64,000 nucleotides of DNA from Actibacterium atlanticum (GCF_000671395.1 NZ_AQQY01000001.1:721575-785574), one strand, 5' to 3'; shown: positions 10,014-18,790, counted from the stretch's first letter. Notes: generated from the sequence alone by a model not told the origin. A program made the numbers and translations.

Positions 10014-11062
10014 CCTTCCATCTCGGCCAGACGGGCGGCCTGATCATCGGCGATCAGCGCGTCGATAACCTCGTCCAGATCACCCTGCATGACCTGATCC
10101 AGCTTATAGAGCGTCAGGTTGATCCGGTGATCGGTCATGCGCCCCTGCGGGAAGTTATAGGTTCGGATGCGTTCAGACCGATCGCCCGAACCGACCTGGC
10201 TCTTTCGCGTCTCTGAACGTTCATCATGCAATTTCTGGCGTTCCAGATCATAAAGCCGCGTACGCAGCACCTGCATGGCGATCTCGCGGTTGCGGTGCTG
10301 GGATTTTTCCGAGCTGGTCACCACAATCCCCGACGGCAAGTGGGTAATCCGCACCGCAGAATCCGTGGTGTTGACGTGCTGCCCCCCTGCCCCGCTGGCG
10401 CGCATCGTATCAATACGGATGTCGTTGGCAGGAATTGCGATATCGACCTCTTCGGCCTCGGGCAAAACAGCCACCGTCGCAGCCGAGGTATGGATACGTC
10501 CGCCGCTTTCGGTCGTGGGCACGCGTTGCACCCGGTGCACGCCGCTTTCGAATTTCAGTCGGGCAAACACCCCGTCGCCCTGCACATTTGCCGTGACTTC
10601 CTTAATCCCGCCCAGTTCGGTTTGCGCTTCTTCAAGGATGTTGAACTTCCATCCACGCGCTTCGGCGTAGCGTTGATACATGCGCAGCAGGTCGCCCGCA
10701 AAAAGCGAGGCTTCGTCCCCGCCGGTACCCGGGCGGATTTCGATGATCGCTGGTCGGGTATCGGCGGCGTCTTTTGGCAGCAATGAAAGCTTCAGCGCCT
10801 GTTCCATTTCGGGAATGCGGGCACGTAAATCAGGCAGTTCTTCCTCGGCGAGCTCGCGCATTTCGGGATCATCGAGCATCAGCTCGGCTTCGGCCAGATC
10901 GTCAAGCGCCTGTCGATAGGCTGCGATTTCTTCAGCCACGGGCTTGAGCTCGGCGTATTCACGACTGATCGCGGCGAAATCGGAATCGGCGCCTTGTGAC
11001 AGCTTCGCCTCAAGGAACTCAAAACGCTGGGTGATCTGACTGAGTTTATCGAAAGGAACCAT
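10010..11062 (-). CDS. prfA: Peptide chain release factor 1 (RF1)
   Basis: Recognises UAA and UAG stop codons and triggers peptide release. 350 residues with the coiled-coil domain 1 (about residues 1-100), a stop-codon recognition segment containing a P-x-T motif (VPTTES, near 185), and the peptide-release loop GAGGQHVN (near 228). A basic C-terminal stretch follows. The P-x-T motif rather than SPF distinguishes RF1 from RF2. It is followed by prmC with a four-base overlap. Confidence 0.96.
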   Translation of the reverse strand: MVPFDKLSQITQRFEFLEAKLSQGADSDFAAISREYAELKPVAEEIAAYRQALDDLAEAELMLDDPEMRELAEEELPDLRARIPEMEQALKLSLLPKDAADTRPAIIEIRPGTGGDEASLFAGDLLRMYQRYAEARGWKFNILEEAQTELGGIKEVTANVQGDGVFARLKFESGVHRVQRVPTTESGGRIHTSAATVAVLPEAEEVDIAIPANDIRIDTMRASGAGGQHVNTTDSAVRITHLPSGIVVTSSEKSQHRNREIAMQVLRTRLYDLERQKLHDERSETRKSQVGSGDRSERIRTYNFPQGRMTDHRINLTLYKLDQVMQGDLDEVIDALIADDQAARLAEMEG

Positions 11063-11123
11063 GTCTTGGTGTCGGTCAGGTACGAACTGGGGTCAAGCGG
11101 TTTTCCGTGCTATACTTGAGTTC

Positions 11124-11387
11124 ATGCGCAGCATTTTGATCCTTGTTATGGGCAGCACGATGGCGCTGGCCGATACCACCCCCCGGCAATCGGGTACGGG
11201 GATTGATTGCTTTTGCACCGACAAAACCGGCGCCCGGATCGAGCTGGGGCAGGAAATTTGTCTGTATGTCGACAACCGTGCCTTTATGGCGCGATGTGAA
11301 ATGTCTCAGAACAATCCGATGTGGCGCCCAACGGGCAAGGATTGCCTGTCATCCACCCTGCGCCAAAGCCTGGCGCCAGCCAGTTAA
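11124..11387 (+). CDS. Small secreted hypothetical protein
   Basis: Predicted 87-residue exported protein: Met-Arg then a hydrophobic core (about residues 3-14) with cleavage near ALA-DTT, leaving a mature chain of about 70 residues with four or five Cys (CFC, ICLY, RCEM, DCL). Paired cysteines suggest disulfides in the periplasm. The ATG at 11124 gives the signal peptide; an upstream in-frame start at 11061 would bury it. Its last 39 bases overlap the 3' end of the convergent DUF1499 gene. I do not recognise a family and cannot give a function. Confidence 0.6.
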   Translation: MRSILILVMGSTMALADTTPRQSGTGIDCFCTDKTGARIELGQEICLYVDNRAFMARCEMSQNNPMWRPTGKDCLSSTLRQSLAPAS

Positions 11388-11780
11388 GCGGGCGCGATTT
11401 ACGCCCAAATCCGACTGGCCAAATACCGCCTGCCCGTGCAAAAACAAGCTCCCCCCGCTGAGCCACAGATTGGTCACATCAGGAAACCCCCAAACCCGCG
11501 AGCGGGTGACGAAACTTACATGTCCTTTTGCTGGGTCGCCTGCCAAGGGCCGTGTGCGGGGCGCATCGGCTATCATCAAGGCGGCGCGTTCGAACATTGC
11601 CTGTGGGTCTGTACCCGCCGGGATTTCAACGCCGAAACTGTTGGTTCCTTGGCTGTTTCCGGTAAACGCGACCTGACGGTGATAGGCGCCCGCGTCCACT
11701 GGGTTGAACCTGATGAAAACGCCGAAGGCCAAAACAAACGCAATCAGGGTCGAGAGTACGTAAAACACCTTGCCGCTCAT
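11349..11780 (-). CDS. DUF1499 domain protein
   Basis: 143-residue membrane-anchored protein: a hydrophobic segment at about residues 5-25 followed by a DUF1499-like domain. Recognisable parts are FVTRSRVWGFPDVTNLWL and a C-terminal helix with the typical NRARL-GWRQ ending. The ATG at 11780 overlaps the agmatinase stop (ATGA), which decides the start and indicates co-translation; a farther in-frame start at 11804 would lie inside agmatinase. The function of DUF1499 is not established. Its 3' end overlaps a convergent small secreted gene by 39 bases. Confidence 0.8.
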   Translation of the reverse strand: MSGKVFYVLSTLIAFVLAFGVFIRFNPVDAGAYHRQVAFTGNSQGTNSFGVEIPAGTDPQAMFERAALMIADAPRTRPLAGDPAKGHVSFVTRSRVWGFPDVTNLWLSGGSLFLHGQAVFGQSDLGVNRARLTGWRQALAQGG

Positions 11781-12736
11781 CTCTTGTTCCACAGATACAG
11801 GCACATCAGCTCGGTCGCGACATGGGCGCCGGCGATAGCAGTGGCGCCGGTGGTATCAAAGGGCGGAGAGACTTCAACCACATCGCCGCCGACCATATTG
11901 ATCCCGGCCAGATCGCGCAGCATGATCGCCGCCTGCGCCGAGGTCAGCCCGCCCCAAACCGGCGTACCGGTACCCGGTGCAAAGGCCGGATCCAGAGCAT
12001 CAATGTCAAACGTGACATAGACCGGGCGATCGCCCAGCACTTGTTTGATCTTTGCCACCGCGGCTTGCGGGCCTTTTTCGTGAACCTCGCGCGCATCAAT
12101 GGTGGGGACACCCAGCGTGTCTTCGTTCACCGTGCGAATGCCGACTTGCACGCTGTGCGCCGGGTCGATCAGGCCGGATTTCACCGCCTTATAGAACATG
12201 GTTCCATGATCAACGCGCGACATGTCATCATCAGCCCATGTGTCAGAATGGGCGTCAAACTGCAAAAGGCAGATCGGGCCATATTTTTCAGCATAGGCCC
12301 GCAGGATGGGAAAGCTGATGTAGTGATCTCCGCCCAAGGTAAGGCTGGCCGCGCCTGCATCCAGTATCCCTTTGATATGGTTGGTTAACACTTCAGGGAA
12401 GGCGGGCACATTGGCATAGTCAAATGCCACATCGCCATAATCAACGATGGTAAAATCGCTGAGCGGGTCAAAGCCCCAACCATAAGGCGGATCAAAAGCT
12501 TGCAGCGCGCTGGCCTCGCGGATCGCGCGGGGGCCAAGCCGCGCGCCGGGCCGGTTGGTGACCGCCTGATCAAACGGCACGCCGGTTACCGCCAGATCGA
12601 CACCTGTCAGATCTTTGGAATAAGCGCGGCGCATGAAGGACGTGGCGCCACCAAAAGTATTTTCATATGACAGCCCGCGATACGGCCCGCGGATGACGGC
12701 GTTATCGACCTCTTTGGATGCGTCTTCTAGGGCCAT
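11777..12736 (-). CDS. speB: Agmatinase / ureohydrolase family protein
   Basis: Arginase-superfamily Mn-dependent hydrolase, 319 residues. Metal-binding motifs are all present: GGDHYI (about residue 139), QFDAHSDTW (about 161-169), and FDIDALDPAFAPGTGTP (about 244-260). Agmatinase converts agmatine to putrescine and urea. The superfamily also contains guanidinopropionase, proclavaminate hydrolase and guanidino-acid hydrolases, and sequence alone does not fix the substrate. Start ATG at 12736 is preceded by AGGAGAGG. It forms a unit with the DUF1499 gene through an ATGA overlap. The urea it would release could be relevant in an organism that also carries a urea-type transporter (49634-54532). 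Confidence 0.85.
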   Translation of the reverse strand: MALEDASKEVDNAVIRGPYRGLSYENTFGGATSFMRRAYSKDLTGVDLAVTGVPFDQAVTNRPGARLGPRAIREASALQAFDPPYGWGFDPLSDFTIVDYGDVAFDYANVPAFPEVLTNHIKGILDAGAASLTLGGDHYISFPILRAYAEKYGPICLLQFDAHSDTWADDDMSRVDHGTMFYKAVKSGLIDPAHSVQVGIRTVNEDTLGVPTIDAREVHEKGPQAAVAKIKQVLGDRPVYVTFDIDALDPAFAPGTGTPVWGGLTSAQAAIMLRDLAGINMVGGDVVEVSPPFDTTGATAIAGAHVATELMCLYLWNKR

Positions 12737-12805
12737 GGCCTCTCCTGTCTGTTAGCGACAGATTAGCGTGGCCGCTGGCGAAAACCAGCCCCACGATGCG
12801 AAGGA

Positions 12806-13978
12806 TTAGCCGTGCAGTTGGGTGACGTCGTGTCCGTAAATCCAATCAAACCGGCCCAACAGCTTGGACGGGGCGATTTTACTGGCCACAGACAGCGCCG
12901 TATGCGCGGCGATGCGCAGCGGCGGAAAACTGAGGTGATAGTTGCGGGCGTTCTTGCTGGCGGCATCAACAATGCGTTGGCAACGATCCCGACGCGCGGC
13001 CTGATACGCCGCGAATGCGGCGGCGGGCGTGTCATGCTGCGCCAGAGAAGACGCCAGGACCCAAGCATCTTCCAACGCCATATTCCCACCTTGGGCCATA
13101 AAGGGCAAAGTCGGATGCGCTGCATCGCCCAAAATAGCGGCGGCATGGTTATGCCAATGCGGGGCGACCGGGTGCTTAAACAATCCCCACAAATGCACCG
13201 TTTCAACCCGGCTCAGCAGCGTCTGAACTTCGGGGGAGAAGTCCTGAAAAGCGCGGCGCAGATTGTCGGGATCATCTTGTTGGCTCCAGCCTTCATCGAC
13301 CCAGTCATCGCGTTCTTCGACGGCAACGATGTTGGTGAACTTGCCACCGCGCAACGGATACGTCACCAAATGACGCCCCGGCCCCATGTAGATTGTCGCG
13401 ACCGGGGGTTGCTGCCCCTTGGCTGGTACAACAGAGCGCCACGCCACCTGACCTGTGAACTTGGGCTGTGCAGCAGTGTTCAAGACCCCGCGCAACACCG
13501 AATGAAGACCATCTGCGCCAATCACCATGTCAGATTTGATCTTGGCACCCTGCGCCGTTGTCAGGCAGGCGTGATCGCCTTTCAGGTTCACATCAGTGAT
13601 CTTGTGCAGCAGGCGAATTTTCACCCCCGCGTCGCGCGCGGCCTTGGCAAGCAGATCAACGATATCTGCCCGGTGTACAAAGAAGTACCCGGGTTGCGCG
13701 CCCGAAATATCAATGCAGGCGACCTGCTTGCCGTTTTGATAGTCACGAAGATGTACCGCCTGCCCGGAAAGCCCCGCATGTTCAAGCGCATCGCCACAGC
13801 CCAATGCGCGCAGGACCACCGCCCCATTTGGACTGATCTGCAAACCGGCGCCGACTTCTCGGATGGCTTCGGCCTGCTCCAATACGGTCACACGCGCGCC
13901 ACGCTGCGCCAGCGCAGTGGCCACGGCCAATCCGCCGATGCCGGCCCCAAGTACGGTAAATTTGCGCCCGATCAGCAC
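12806..13978 (-). CDS. FAD-dependent aromatic monooxygenase (salicylate/3-hydroxybenzoate hydroxylase-like)
   Basis: Group A flavoprotein monooxygenase, 390 residues. The N-terminal Rossmann motif VLGAGIGGLAVA (about residues 10-21) is followed by an acidic E of the dinucleotide fold and the DG motif GADGLHSVLR (near 155). The second FAD contact is GDAAHPTLPF-AQGGNMALEDA (about 290-312). These enzymes hydroxylate aromatic rings with NAD(P)H and oxygen. The substrate cannot be told from sequence, and no ring-cleavage genes flank it. Salicylate 1-hydroxylase, 3-hydroxybenzoate 6-hydroxylase and 6-hydroxynicotinate monooxygenase relatives are all possible. It stands alone between dksA and speB. 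Confidence 0.82.
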   Translation of the reverse strand: MLIGRKFTVLGAGIGGLAVATALAQRGARVTVLEQAEAIREVGAGLQISPNGAVVLRALGCGDALEHAGLSGQAVHLRDYQNGKQVACIDISGAQPGYFFVHRADIVDLLAKAARDAGVKIRLLHKITDVNLKGDHACLTTAQGAKIKSDMVIGADGLHSVLRGVLNTAAQPKFTGQVAWRSVVPAKGQQPPVATIYMGPGRHLVTYPLRGGKFTNIVAVEERDDWVDEGWSQQDDPDNLRRAFQDFSPEVQTLLSRVETVHLWGLFKHPVAPHWHNHAAAILGDAAHPTLPFMAQGGNMALEDAWVLASSLAQHDTPAAAFAAYQAARRDRCQRIVDAASKNARNYHLSFPPLRIAAHTALSVASKIAPSKLLGRFDWIYGHDVTQLHG

Positions 13979-14003
13979 GTCAGACTTTCCTGAACACTCA
14001 AGG

Positions 14004-14049
14004 CGGGGCCGAAAGACCCCGTCGTTCCTATCGAGACGCCAAAGTGGCG
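14004..14049 (-). terminator. Tandem hairpins downstream of dksA
   Basis: Two short dyads follow the dksA stop: CGCCA/TGGCG (14037-14049) and CGGGG/CCCCG (14004-14021). No T-run follows on the minus strand, so termination there is only plausible. Confidence 0.3.
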
Positions 14050-14052
14050 AAG

Positions 14053-14475
14053 TTAATCGTCACGATGCACTTTTTCACGACGCTCGTGGCGCTCTTGCGC
14101 CTCCAGGCTCAGCGTCGTGGTCGGACGCGCGTCCAGACGTTTCAGCGAGATTGGTTCGCCGGTGTCCTGGCAATAGCCGTATTCGCCTTCATCAATACGG
14201 CGCAGCGCACCGTCGATTTTGGAGACCAGCTTGCGCTGACGGTCGCGAATCCGCAGTTCCAACGCGCGATCGGTCTCTTCTGAGGCACGATCAGCAATGT
14301 CGGGGATGTTTCTGGTGCCATCCTGCAAACCTTCGATGGTGGATTTGCTTTCATCCAACAATTCGGTTTTCAGGGTCAGCAGTTTGCGCCGGAAATACTC
14401 AAGCTGACGCTCATTCATGAATGGCTCGTCCTCAGCAGGACGATAGTCATCCGGCAGGAAAACTTCGGCTTTCAT
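14053..14475 (-). CDS. dksA: DksA-family RNA polymerase-binding regulator
   Basis: Secondary-channel binding factor that works with ppGpp to adjust transcription in starvation. 140 residues: N-terminal helix, coiled coil (about 25-90), tip with D-x-x-D-x-A in PDIADRAS (the residues essential in E. coli DksA), and a C-terminal finger region. The finger retains one cysteine (GYC), while the other three usual zinc ligands are replaced (DTGEPI and downstream Thr), so this is a reduced-Cys form rather than the classic four-Cys type. The start at 14475 has GAGAAGGA upstream and is preferred to one at 14511. It has its own upstream region divergent from the MoxR gene. Confidence 0.9.
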   Translation of the reverse strand: MKAEVFLPDDYRPAEDEPFMNERQLEYFRRKLLTLKTELLDESKSTIEGLQDGTRNIPDIADRASEETDRALELRIRDRQRKLVSKIDGALRRIDEGEYGYCQDTGEPISLKRLDARPTTTLSLEAQERHERREKVHRDD

Positions 14476-14650
14476 ACCTTGTCCTTCTCGCAGGTCGGGT
14501 TTGGATGTCATTGTCTGTTTTTACCCGTTGCTTCTGGCGCCGCGTGTACCGCAATGGCGCGACCTTGTCACTAGCATATAGCGAGGGTTTCAGGCTTTTT
14601 ATAGGTCTGCTATCGACAAGATAATGACGCACATCAAAATGGGTACCGAA
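14476..14650. promoter_or_regulatory. Divergent dksA / moxR promoter region
   Basis: This gap of about 175 bases separates two divergent genes and must carry both promoters. I see no clear palindrome. A start codon at 14624 in frame with the MoxR gene is possible. Confidence 0.3.
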
Positions 14651-15493
14651 ATGAAATTTTCCGGGACGGAGTCTTATGTCGCAACCGAGGACCTTGCGGT
14701 CGCCGTAAACGCCGCCGTGGCGCTTGAACGCCCTTTGTTGGTCAAAGGCGAGCCAGGCACCGGCAAGACCGAATTGGCCAAGCAGGTTTCGGCGTCGCTA
14801 AACCTCCCGATGGTCGAATGGCACATCAAGTCCACCACCCGTGCCCAGCAAGGTCTGTATGAATATGATGCCGTTAGCCGGTTGCGCGACAGCCAGTTGG
14901 GGGACGAACGTGTCAACGATGTACGCAACTACATCCGCAAGGGAAAACTCTGGCAAGCATTTGAAGCCAAAGGTAAAACCGTTCTATTGATCGACGAGAT
15001 CGACAAAGCGGATATCGAGTTTCCGAATGACCTACTGCAAGAGCTCGATAAGATGGAGTTCCACGTTTATGAGACGGGCGAAACCGTGCGCGCCCAGACC
15101 CGACCTGTGGTGATTATCACATCAAACAATGAAAAAGAGCTGCCCGATGCTTTCCTGCGCCGGTGCTTTTTTCACTACATCCGTTTTCCCGATATGGACA
15201 CGATGCGAAAGATCGTCGAGGTCCATCACCCGGGGCTGAAACCCGCCCTTCTTACAGCTGCTTTGACGCAGTTCTACGAACTGCGCGAGATGAAGGGTTT
15301 GAAAAAGAAACCGTCGACCAGCGAGGTTCTAGATTGGCTGAAACTGCTGTTGGCCGAGGATCTGAGTGCTGAAGATTTACGCAGAGACGGTGCAAATGCC
15401 CTGCCCAAGCTGCATGGCGCTCTGCTGAAAAACGAACAGGATGTGCAGTTGTTTGAGCGGCTGGCCTTTATGGCGCGGCGCGGTCAGCGCTAA
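14651..15493 (+). CDS. MoxR-family AAA+ ATPase
   Basis: AAA+ ATPase of the MoxR type, a chaperone-like enzyme that usually acts with VWA-domain partners to insert metals or mature complexes. 280 residues: Walker A GEPGTGKTEL (about residues 32-41), Walker B VLLIDEIDKAD (about 105-115), sensor-1 IITSNNEKELPDAFLRRC (about 155-172), and a C-terminal lid. The ATG at 14651 gives the usual family N-terminus MKFSGTESYVAT; starts at 14624 and 14639 are in frame and cannot be excluded since none has a strong ribosome site. A CoxE-type VWA gene lies 2.1 kb downstream on the same strand and is the likely partner. Confidence 0.88.
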   Translation: MKFSGTESYVATEDLAVAVNAAVALERPLLVKGEPGTGKTELAKQVSASLNLPMVEWHIKSTTRAQQGLYEYDAVSRLRDSQLGDERVNDVRNYIRKGKLWQAFEAKGKTVLLIDEIDKADIEFPNDLLQELDKMEFHVYETGETVRAQTRPVVIITSNNEKELPDAFLRRCFFHYIRFPDMDTMRKIVEVHHPGLKPALLTAALTQFYELREMKGLKKKPSTSEVLDWLKLLLAEDLSAEDLRRDGANALPKLHGALLKNEQDVQLFERLAFMARRGQR

Positions 15494-15575
15494 AGTCGCG
15501 ACATTGCCCTATTCCTGCCCTTGCGTCACCTTGCTGATTTGGGATCCAGCCCCTAGCAATTTATCGGGTTAAACT

Positions 15576-16034
15576 GTGCGTCAGAAATCTGCCTCCTTGT
15601 CCGTTCGCCCCATCGTCGCGTCTGACCGCGATGATTGGCAGCATTTATGGACTGGATATCTGGAATTTTACGATTCTACCGTGCCGCCCGAGGTCTATGA
15701 AAAGACCTTTGAACGGCTGCTGGACAACGACCCGATGACACCGATGGGGTTGATCGCACAGCTTGATAACGAAGCTGTGGGTTTGGTTCATTATTTTTTG
15801 CATTATCATGCGTGGAAGGTCGAAAAGGTATGTTACCTTCAAGACTTGTTTACGCTGCCCGCTGCGCGTGGGCACGGAGTGGGGCGCGCCCTAATCGAGG
15901 CGGTCTATGAAAAGGCCGATCATCTGGGCGCACCGAATGTGTATTGGACGACGCAGGATTTCAACGAAACTGCGCGTAAGTTGTACGATCGTGTTGGCAA
16001 GTTATCGCCTTTTATCAAATATGTACGAGAGTAA
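15576..16034 (+). CDS. GNAT family N-acetyltransferase
   Basis: 152-residue acetyltransferase of the GNAT fold. The acetyl-CoA pyrophosphate loop is seen as LPAARGHGVGRALIEAV (about residues 93-110, R/Q-x-x-G-x-G/A pattern). It is preceded by the beta-strand YLQDLFT and followed by NVYWTTQDFN-TARKLYDRVG. The start is a GTG at 15576 with no obvious Shine-Dalgarno sequence. The substrate is unknown. It lies between the MoxR ATPase and a DUF2927 lipoprotein on the same strand, only six bases before the latter, so it is probably co-transcribed. Confidence 0.82.
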   Translation: MRQKSASLSVRPIVASDRDDWQHLWTGYLEFYDSTVPPEVYEKTFERLLDNDPMTPMGLIAQLDNEAVGLVHYFLHYHAWKVEKVCYLQDLFTLPAARGHGVGRALIEAVYEKADHLGAPNVYWTTQDFNETARKLYDRVGKLSPFIKYVRE

Positions 16035-16040
16035 CTTGAC

Positions 16041-17402
16041 GTGAAGCTTAAACTGGCAATTCTTGCTGTCGCCTTTCTGTCTGCCTGTACCGCACCGATC
16101 ACCGAGGTCCCCTTGCGTCACGGGGCTGGGCTTGCTCTTCCGCCGATGAAGAAGTTCACCGCGCCGAGGGTGGTTGCACCTGCGCGCAGCAACGCTGCCA
16201 TCGCCGAGGATTTCCTGAACCTCAGCTTCATGATGGAAAGCGGTCGGGCGATCCCCTATCTGACCCGGTTTGAAGGCCCGGTTCAGGTGCATGTTGCGCC
16301 CGGCGCGCCTTCGAGCCTGCATTCCGATCTTGGCGCCTTGCTTTCGCGGCTGCGGCGTGAAGCAGGAATTGACATTGACCGCACGCAAAACCGCGACGAA
16401 GCGCAGATCATAATCGAGGCCCTGCCCCATAAGGAGCTTCAGCGTCTTGTGCCACAGGCCGCATGTTTCGTTGTGCCGCGTCTGAACAGCTGGGCAGAAT
16501 ACAAACGCACCCGTCGCAGCAGCACCATCGACTGGACCACCCTGAAGACACGAGAAAAAGCCGCAATCTTCCTGCCTTCGGATGTCAGCCCGCAAGAAAT
16601 CCGCGACTGTCTGCACGAAGAGCTGGCACAGGCATTAGGACCGCTCAATGATCTGTATTCCTTGCCTGATTCCATCTTCAATGATGACAACTTTCATACG
16701 GTCCTGACCGGGTTCGACATGCTGATACTGCGCGCATACTATGCGCCTGAACTGCAAAACGGCATGACCCGCAGCCAGGCAGCGCAACGCCTGCCCGCCC
16801 TGTTGGCACGCTTGAACCCCGGCGGTGCTGGACGCGGCATTGGCCCCTCTTCGCCGACCCCGCGCGCCTGGATTGATCAGATTGAGGTTGCCCTTGGGCC
16901 AAACACAACAAGTTCGCGCCGTAAAGCAGCCGCGACCAATGCCGTGGCTTTGGCCAGCAAGGCCGGCTGGCGTGACAATCGCATGGCCTTTAGCCTGTTT
17001 GCACAGGGTCGCTTAAGCCTGTCCACCGACCCTGAACTGGCCCTGTCCAGCTTTCTAGAGGCCGGACGGCTCTATGGTGCTCGGCCGGGGATGGAAATTC
17101 AAAAGGCCCATGTTGCCATGCACTTAGCCGCCTTTTCGCTTTCAGTGGGCCAGTTTGATTCCGCCTTGGCCGTTATCAATGCCAACCTGTCACCCGTCGC
17201 CGCCAGCGAAAACGCCGCGTTGCTTGCAACGATGCTGATGATCAAATCCGAAGCATTGGAACAGCTGGGACGCACATCAGAGGCACGCGCGGTTCGGCTC
17301 GACAGTCTGGGCTGGGCGCGCTATGGCTTCGGCTCGGATGCAGAAGTGCGTGCGCGGCTGAATGAAATCGCTGCGCTATCACCCAGGAGAGTAGTGCAAT
17401 GA
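16041..17402 (+). CDS. DUF2927 domain lipoprotein
   Basis: 453-residue exported protein. It starts with GTG at 16041, has a short signal peptide and a lipobox LSAC with Cys at residue 16, so it is predicted to be a lipoprotein. The middle (about residues 70-260) is a DUF2927 domain. It contains a metalloprotease-like region with HEELAQALGPLNDLYSLPDSIFNDDNFH, and the HEE-A context suggests a zincin-like fold, which is inference. The C-terminal third is Ala/Leu-rich helical and may form TPR-like repeats. It ends with a four-base overlap with a small membrane protein gene. Function unknown. Confidence 0.8.
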   Translation: MKLKLAILAVAFLSACTAPITEVPLRHGAGLALPPMKKFTAPRVVAPARSNAAIAEDFLNLSFMMESGRAIPYLTRFEGPVQVHVAPGAPSSLHSDLGALLSRLRREAGIDIDRTQNRDEAQIIIEALPHKELQRLVPQAACFVVPRLNSWAEYKRTRRSSTIDWTTLKTREKAAIFLPSDVSPQEIRDCLHEELAQALGPLNDLYSLPDSIFNDDNFHTVLTGFDMLILRAYYAPELQNGMTRSQAAQRLPALLARLNPGGAGRGIGPSSPTPRAWIDQIEVALGPNTTSSRRKAAATNAVALASKAGWRDNRMAFSLFAQGRLSLSTDPELALSSFLEAGRLYGARPGMEIQKAHVAMHLAAFSLSVGQFDSALAVINANLSPVAASENAALLATMLMIKSEALEQLGRTSEARAVRLDSLGWARYGFGSDAEVRARLNEIAALSPRRVVQ

Positions 17403-17563
17403 TCGTAATCGCAGGGCTGGTTTTGGGCGCAGTTTGGGGCGCGTTTCTTGCGCGCCGCCGCAAAGGCAAAACCTTTGATATCGCGCAATATGCTGTGGTT
17501 TACGGCATCGCTTTTGGCCTGTTGGGCATGATTGTCACCGTTGCATTGGAACGTCTGCTGTAA
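17399..17563 (+). CDS. Small two-helix membrane protein (54 aa)
   Basis: Starts at ATG 17399, overlapping the DUF2927 stop as ATGA, and ends at 17563, three bases before the VWA gene. The 54 residues form a hydrophobic N-terminal segment (about 1-17), a positively charged turn (ARRRKGK, 18-24), and a second hydrophobic segment (about 31-49) ending in ERLL. That predicts a two-pass inner-membrane hairpin with a cytoplasmic basic loop. Tight coupling on both sides is strong evidence that it is a gene. Similar short proteins occur in related genomes, sometimes labelled apolipoprotein acyltransferase, but nothing here resembles that enzyme. Function unknown. Confidence 0.72.
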   Translation: MIVIAGLVLGAVWGAFLARRRKGKTFDIAQYAVVYGIAFGLLGMIVTVALERLL

Positions 17564-17566
17564 GTC

Positions 17567-18751
17567 ATGTTCATTCCCTTCTTTCAGAACCTCCGCAACG
17601 CTGGCATTCCGGTCAGCCTGCGGGAATATCTGAGCTTTCTGGAGGGAATGAAGGCCGGTCTGGTCACCTATGACGTCGAAGGGTTCTATTACCTTGCGCG
17701 TCTGTCCATGGTGAAGGACGAACGCAATCTGGACCGCTTTGATCAAGCCTTTGCTGCCAGTTTCGAAGGTCTTGAGTCCATCAGCTTTGACGAGGTTCTA
17801 GAGGCGATTGAACTGCCCGCTGAGTGGCTGGAAAAGATGGCCGAAAAGATGCTGACACCCGAAGAGCGCGCCGAGATTGAATCGCTGGGCGGGTTCGAAG
17901 AACTATTGGAGACGTTGAAGAAACGTCTTGAGGAACAGCAAGGGCGCCATCAGGGCGGCAATAAATGGATCGGCACCGCCGGGACATCCCCCTTTGGGGC
18001 CTATGGCTACAATCCCGAAGGCGTGCGCATCGGGCAGAAAGAAAGCCGCCACAAACGCGCGGTCAAAGTCTGGGACAAGCGCGAGTTCAAGAACCTTGAT
18101 GACAGTGTCGAACTGGGCACCCGCAACATCAAAGTGGCGATGAAACGTCTGCGCAGCTGGGCGCGTGATGGCGCAGCAGAAGAGCTGGATCTGGATGGCA
18201 CGATCCGAGCCACAGCAGATCATGGTTATCTGGACGTCCAGACCCGACCCGAAAGGCGAAATGCCGTTAAAGTCTTGCTTTTTCTGGATGTCGGCGGCTC
18301 GATGGATCCGCATATCAAGCTGGTCGAAGAACTGTTTTCGGCGGCCCGGGCCGAGTTCAAACATCTGGAGTATTTCTACTTTCACAACTGTCTGTACGAA
18401 GGCGTCTGGCGCGATAATGCCCGACGTTGGAACGCGCAGATGCCGACTTGGGATGTGCTTAATACCTATGGCTCCGATTATAAGTGCATCTTTGTAGGGG
18501 ATGCGTCCATGTCCCCTTACGAGGTTGCCTATGTCGGTGGCGCCAATGAGCACTGGAACGAAGAAACGGGCCAGACCTGGCTGGAACGTGCACGGGAGAA
18601 GTGGCCCAACCACATGTGGCTGAACCCGGTGCCGGAAAAGTATTGGGACTACACCCAATCCATCGCGATGATCCGTGACATTTTCGAAGACCGCATGGTT
18701 CCCATGACCCTTGAAGGGATCGAACGCGGTATGAAAACGCTGGGGCGTTAA
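17567..18751 (+). CDS. CoxE-like VWA domain protein
   Basis: 394-residue protein of the CoxE/YehP-like VWA group. The N-terminal helical part (about residues 1-130, Glu-rich) is followed by a Gly-rich linker and a VWA domain from about 225. The metal site reads LLFLDVGGSMDP: the usual D-x-S-x-S MIDAS appears as D-V-G-G-S, which is the normal form for this subgroup. Such proteins pair with MoxR ATPases, and one lies at 14651-15493. Known CoxD/CoxE and similar pairs help mature metalloenzymes, but no CO dehydrogenase or methanol dehydrogenase gene is present here, so the client is unknown. Confidence 0.85.
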   Translation: MFIPFFQNLRNAGIPVSLREYLSFLEGMKAGLVTYDVEGFYYLARLSMVKDERNLDRFDQAFAASFEGLESISFDEVLEAIELPAEWLEKMAEKMLTPEERAEIESLGGFEELLETLKKRLEEQQGRHQGGNKWIGTAGTSPFGAYGYNPEGVRIGQKESRHKRAVKVWDKREFKNLDDSVELGTRNIKVAMKRLRSWARDGAAEELDLDGTIRATADHGYLDVQTRPERRNAVKVLLFLDVGGSMDPHIKLVEELFSAARAEFKHLEYFYFHNCLYEGVWRDNARRWNAQMPTWDVLNTYGSDYKCIFVGDASMSPYEVAYVGGANEHWNEETGQTWLERAREKWPNHMWLNPVPEKYWDYTQSIAMIRDIFEDRMVPMTLEGIERGMKTLGR

Positions 18752-18790
18752 CCATAAATTATCGCTATGATTGCGCGCGCTGATATTTTT

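Noticed and set aside
12812..13993. 393-codon plus-strand open frame
   Set aside because: Antisense to the FAD monooxygenase, which has both FAD motifs.
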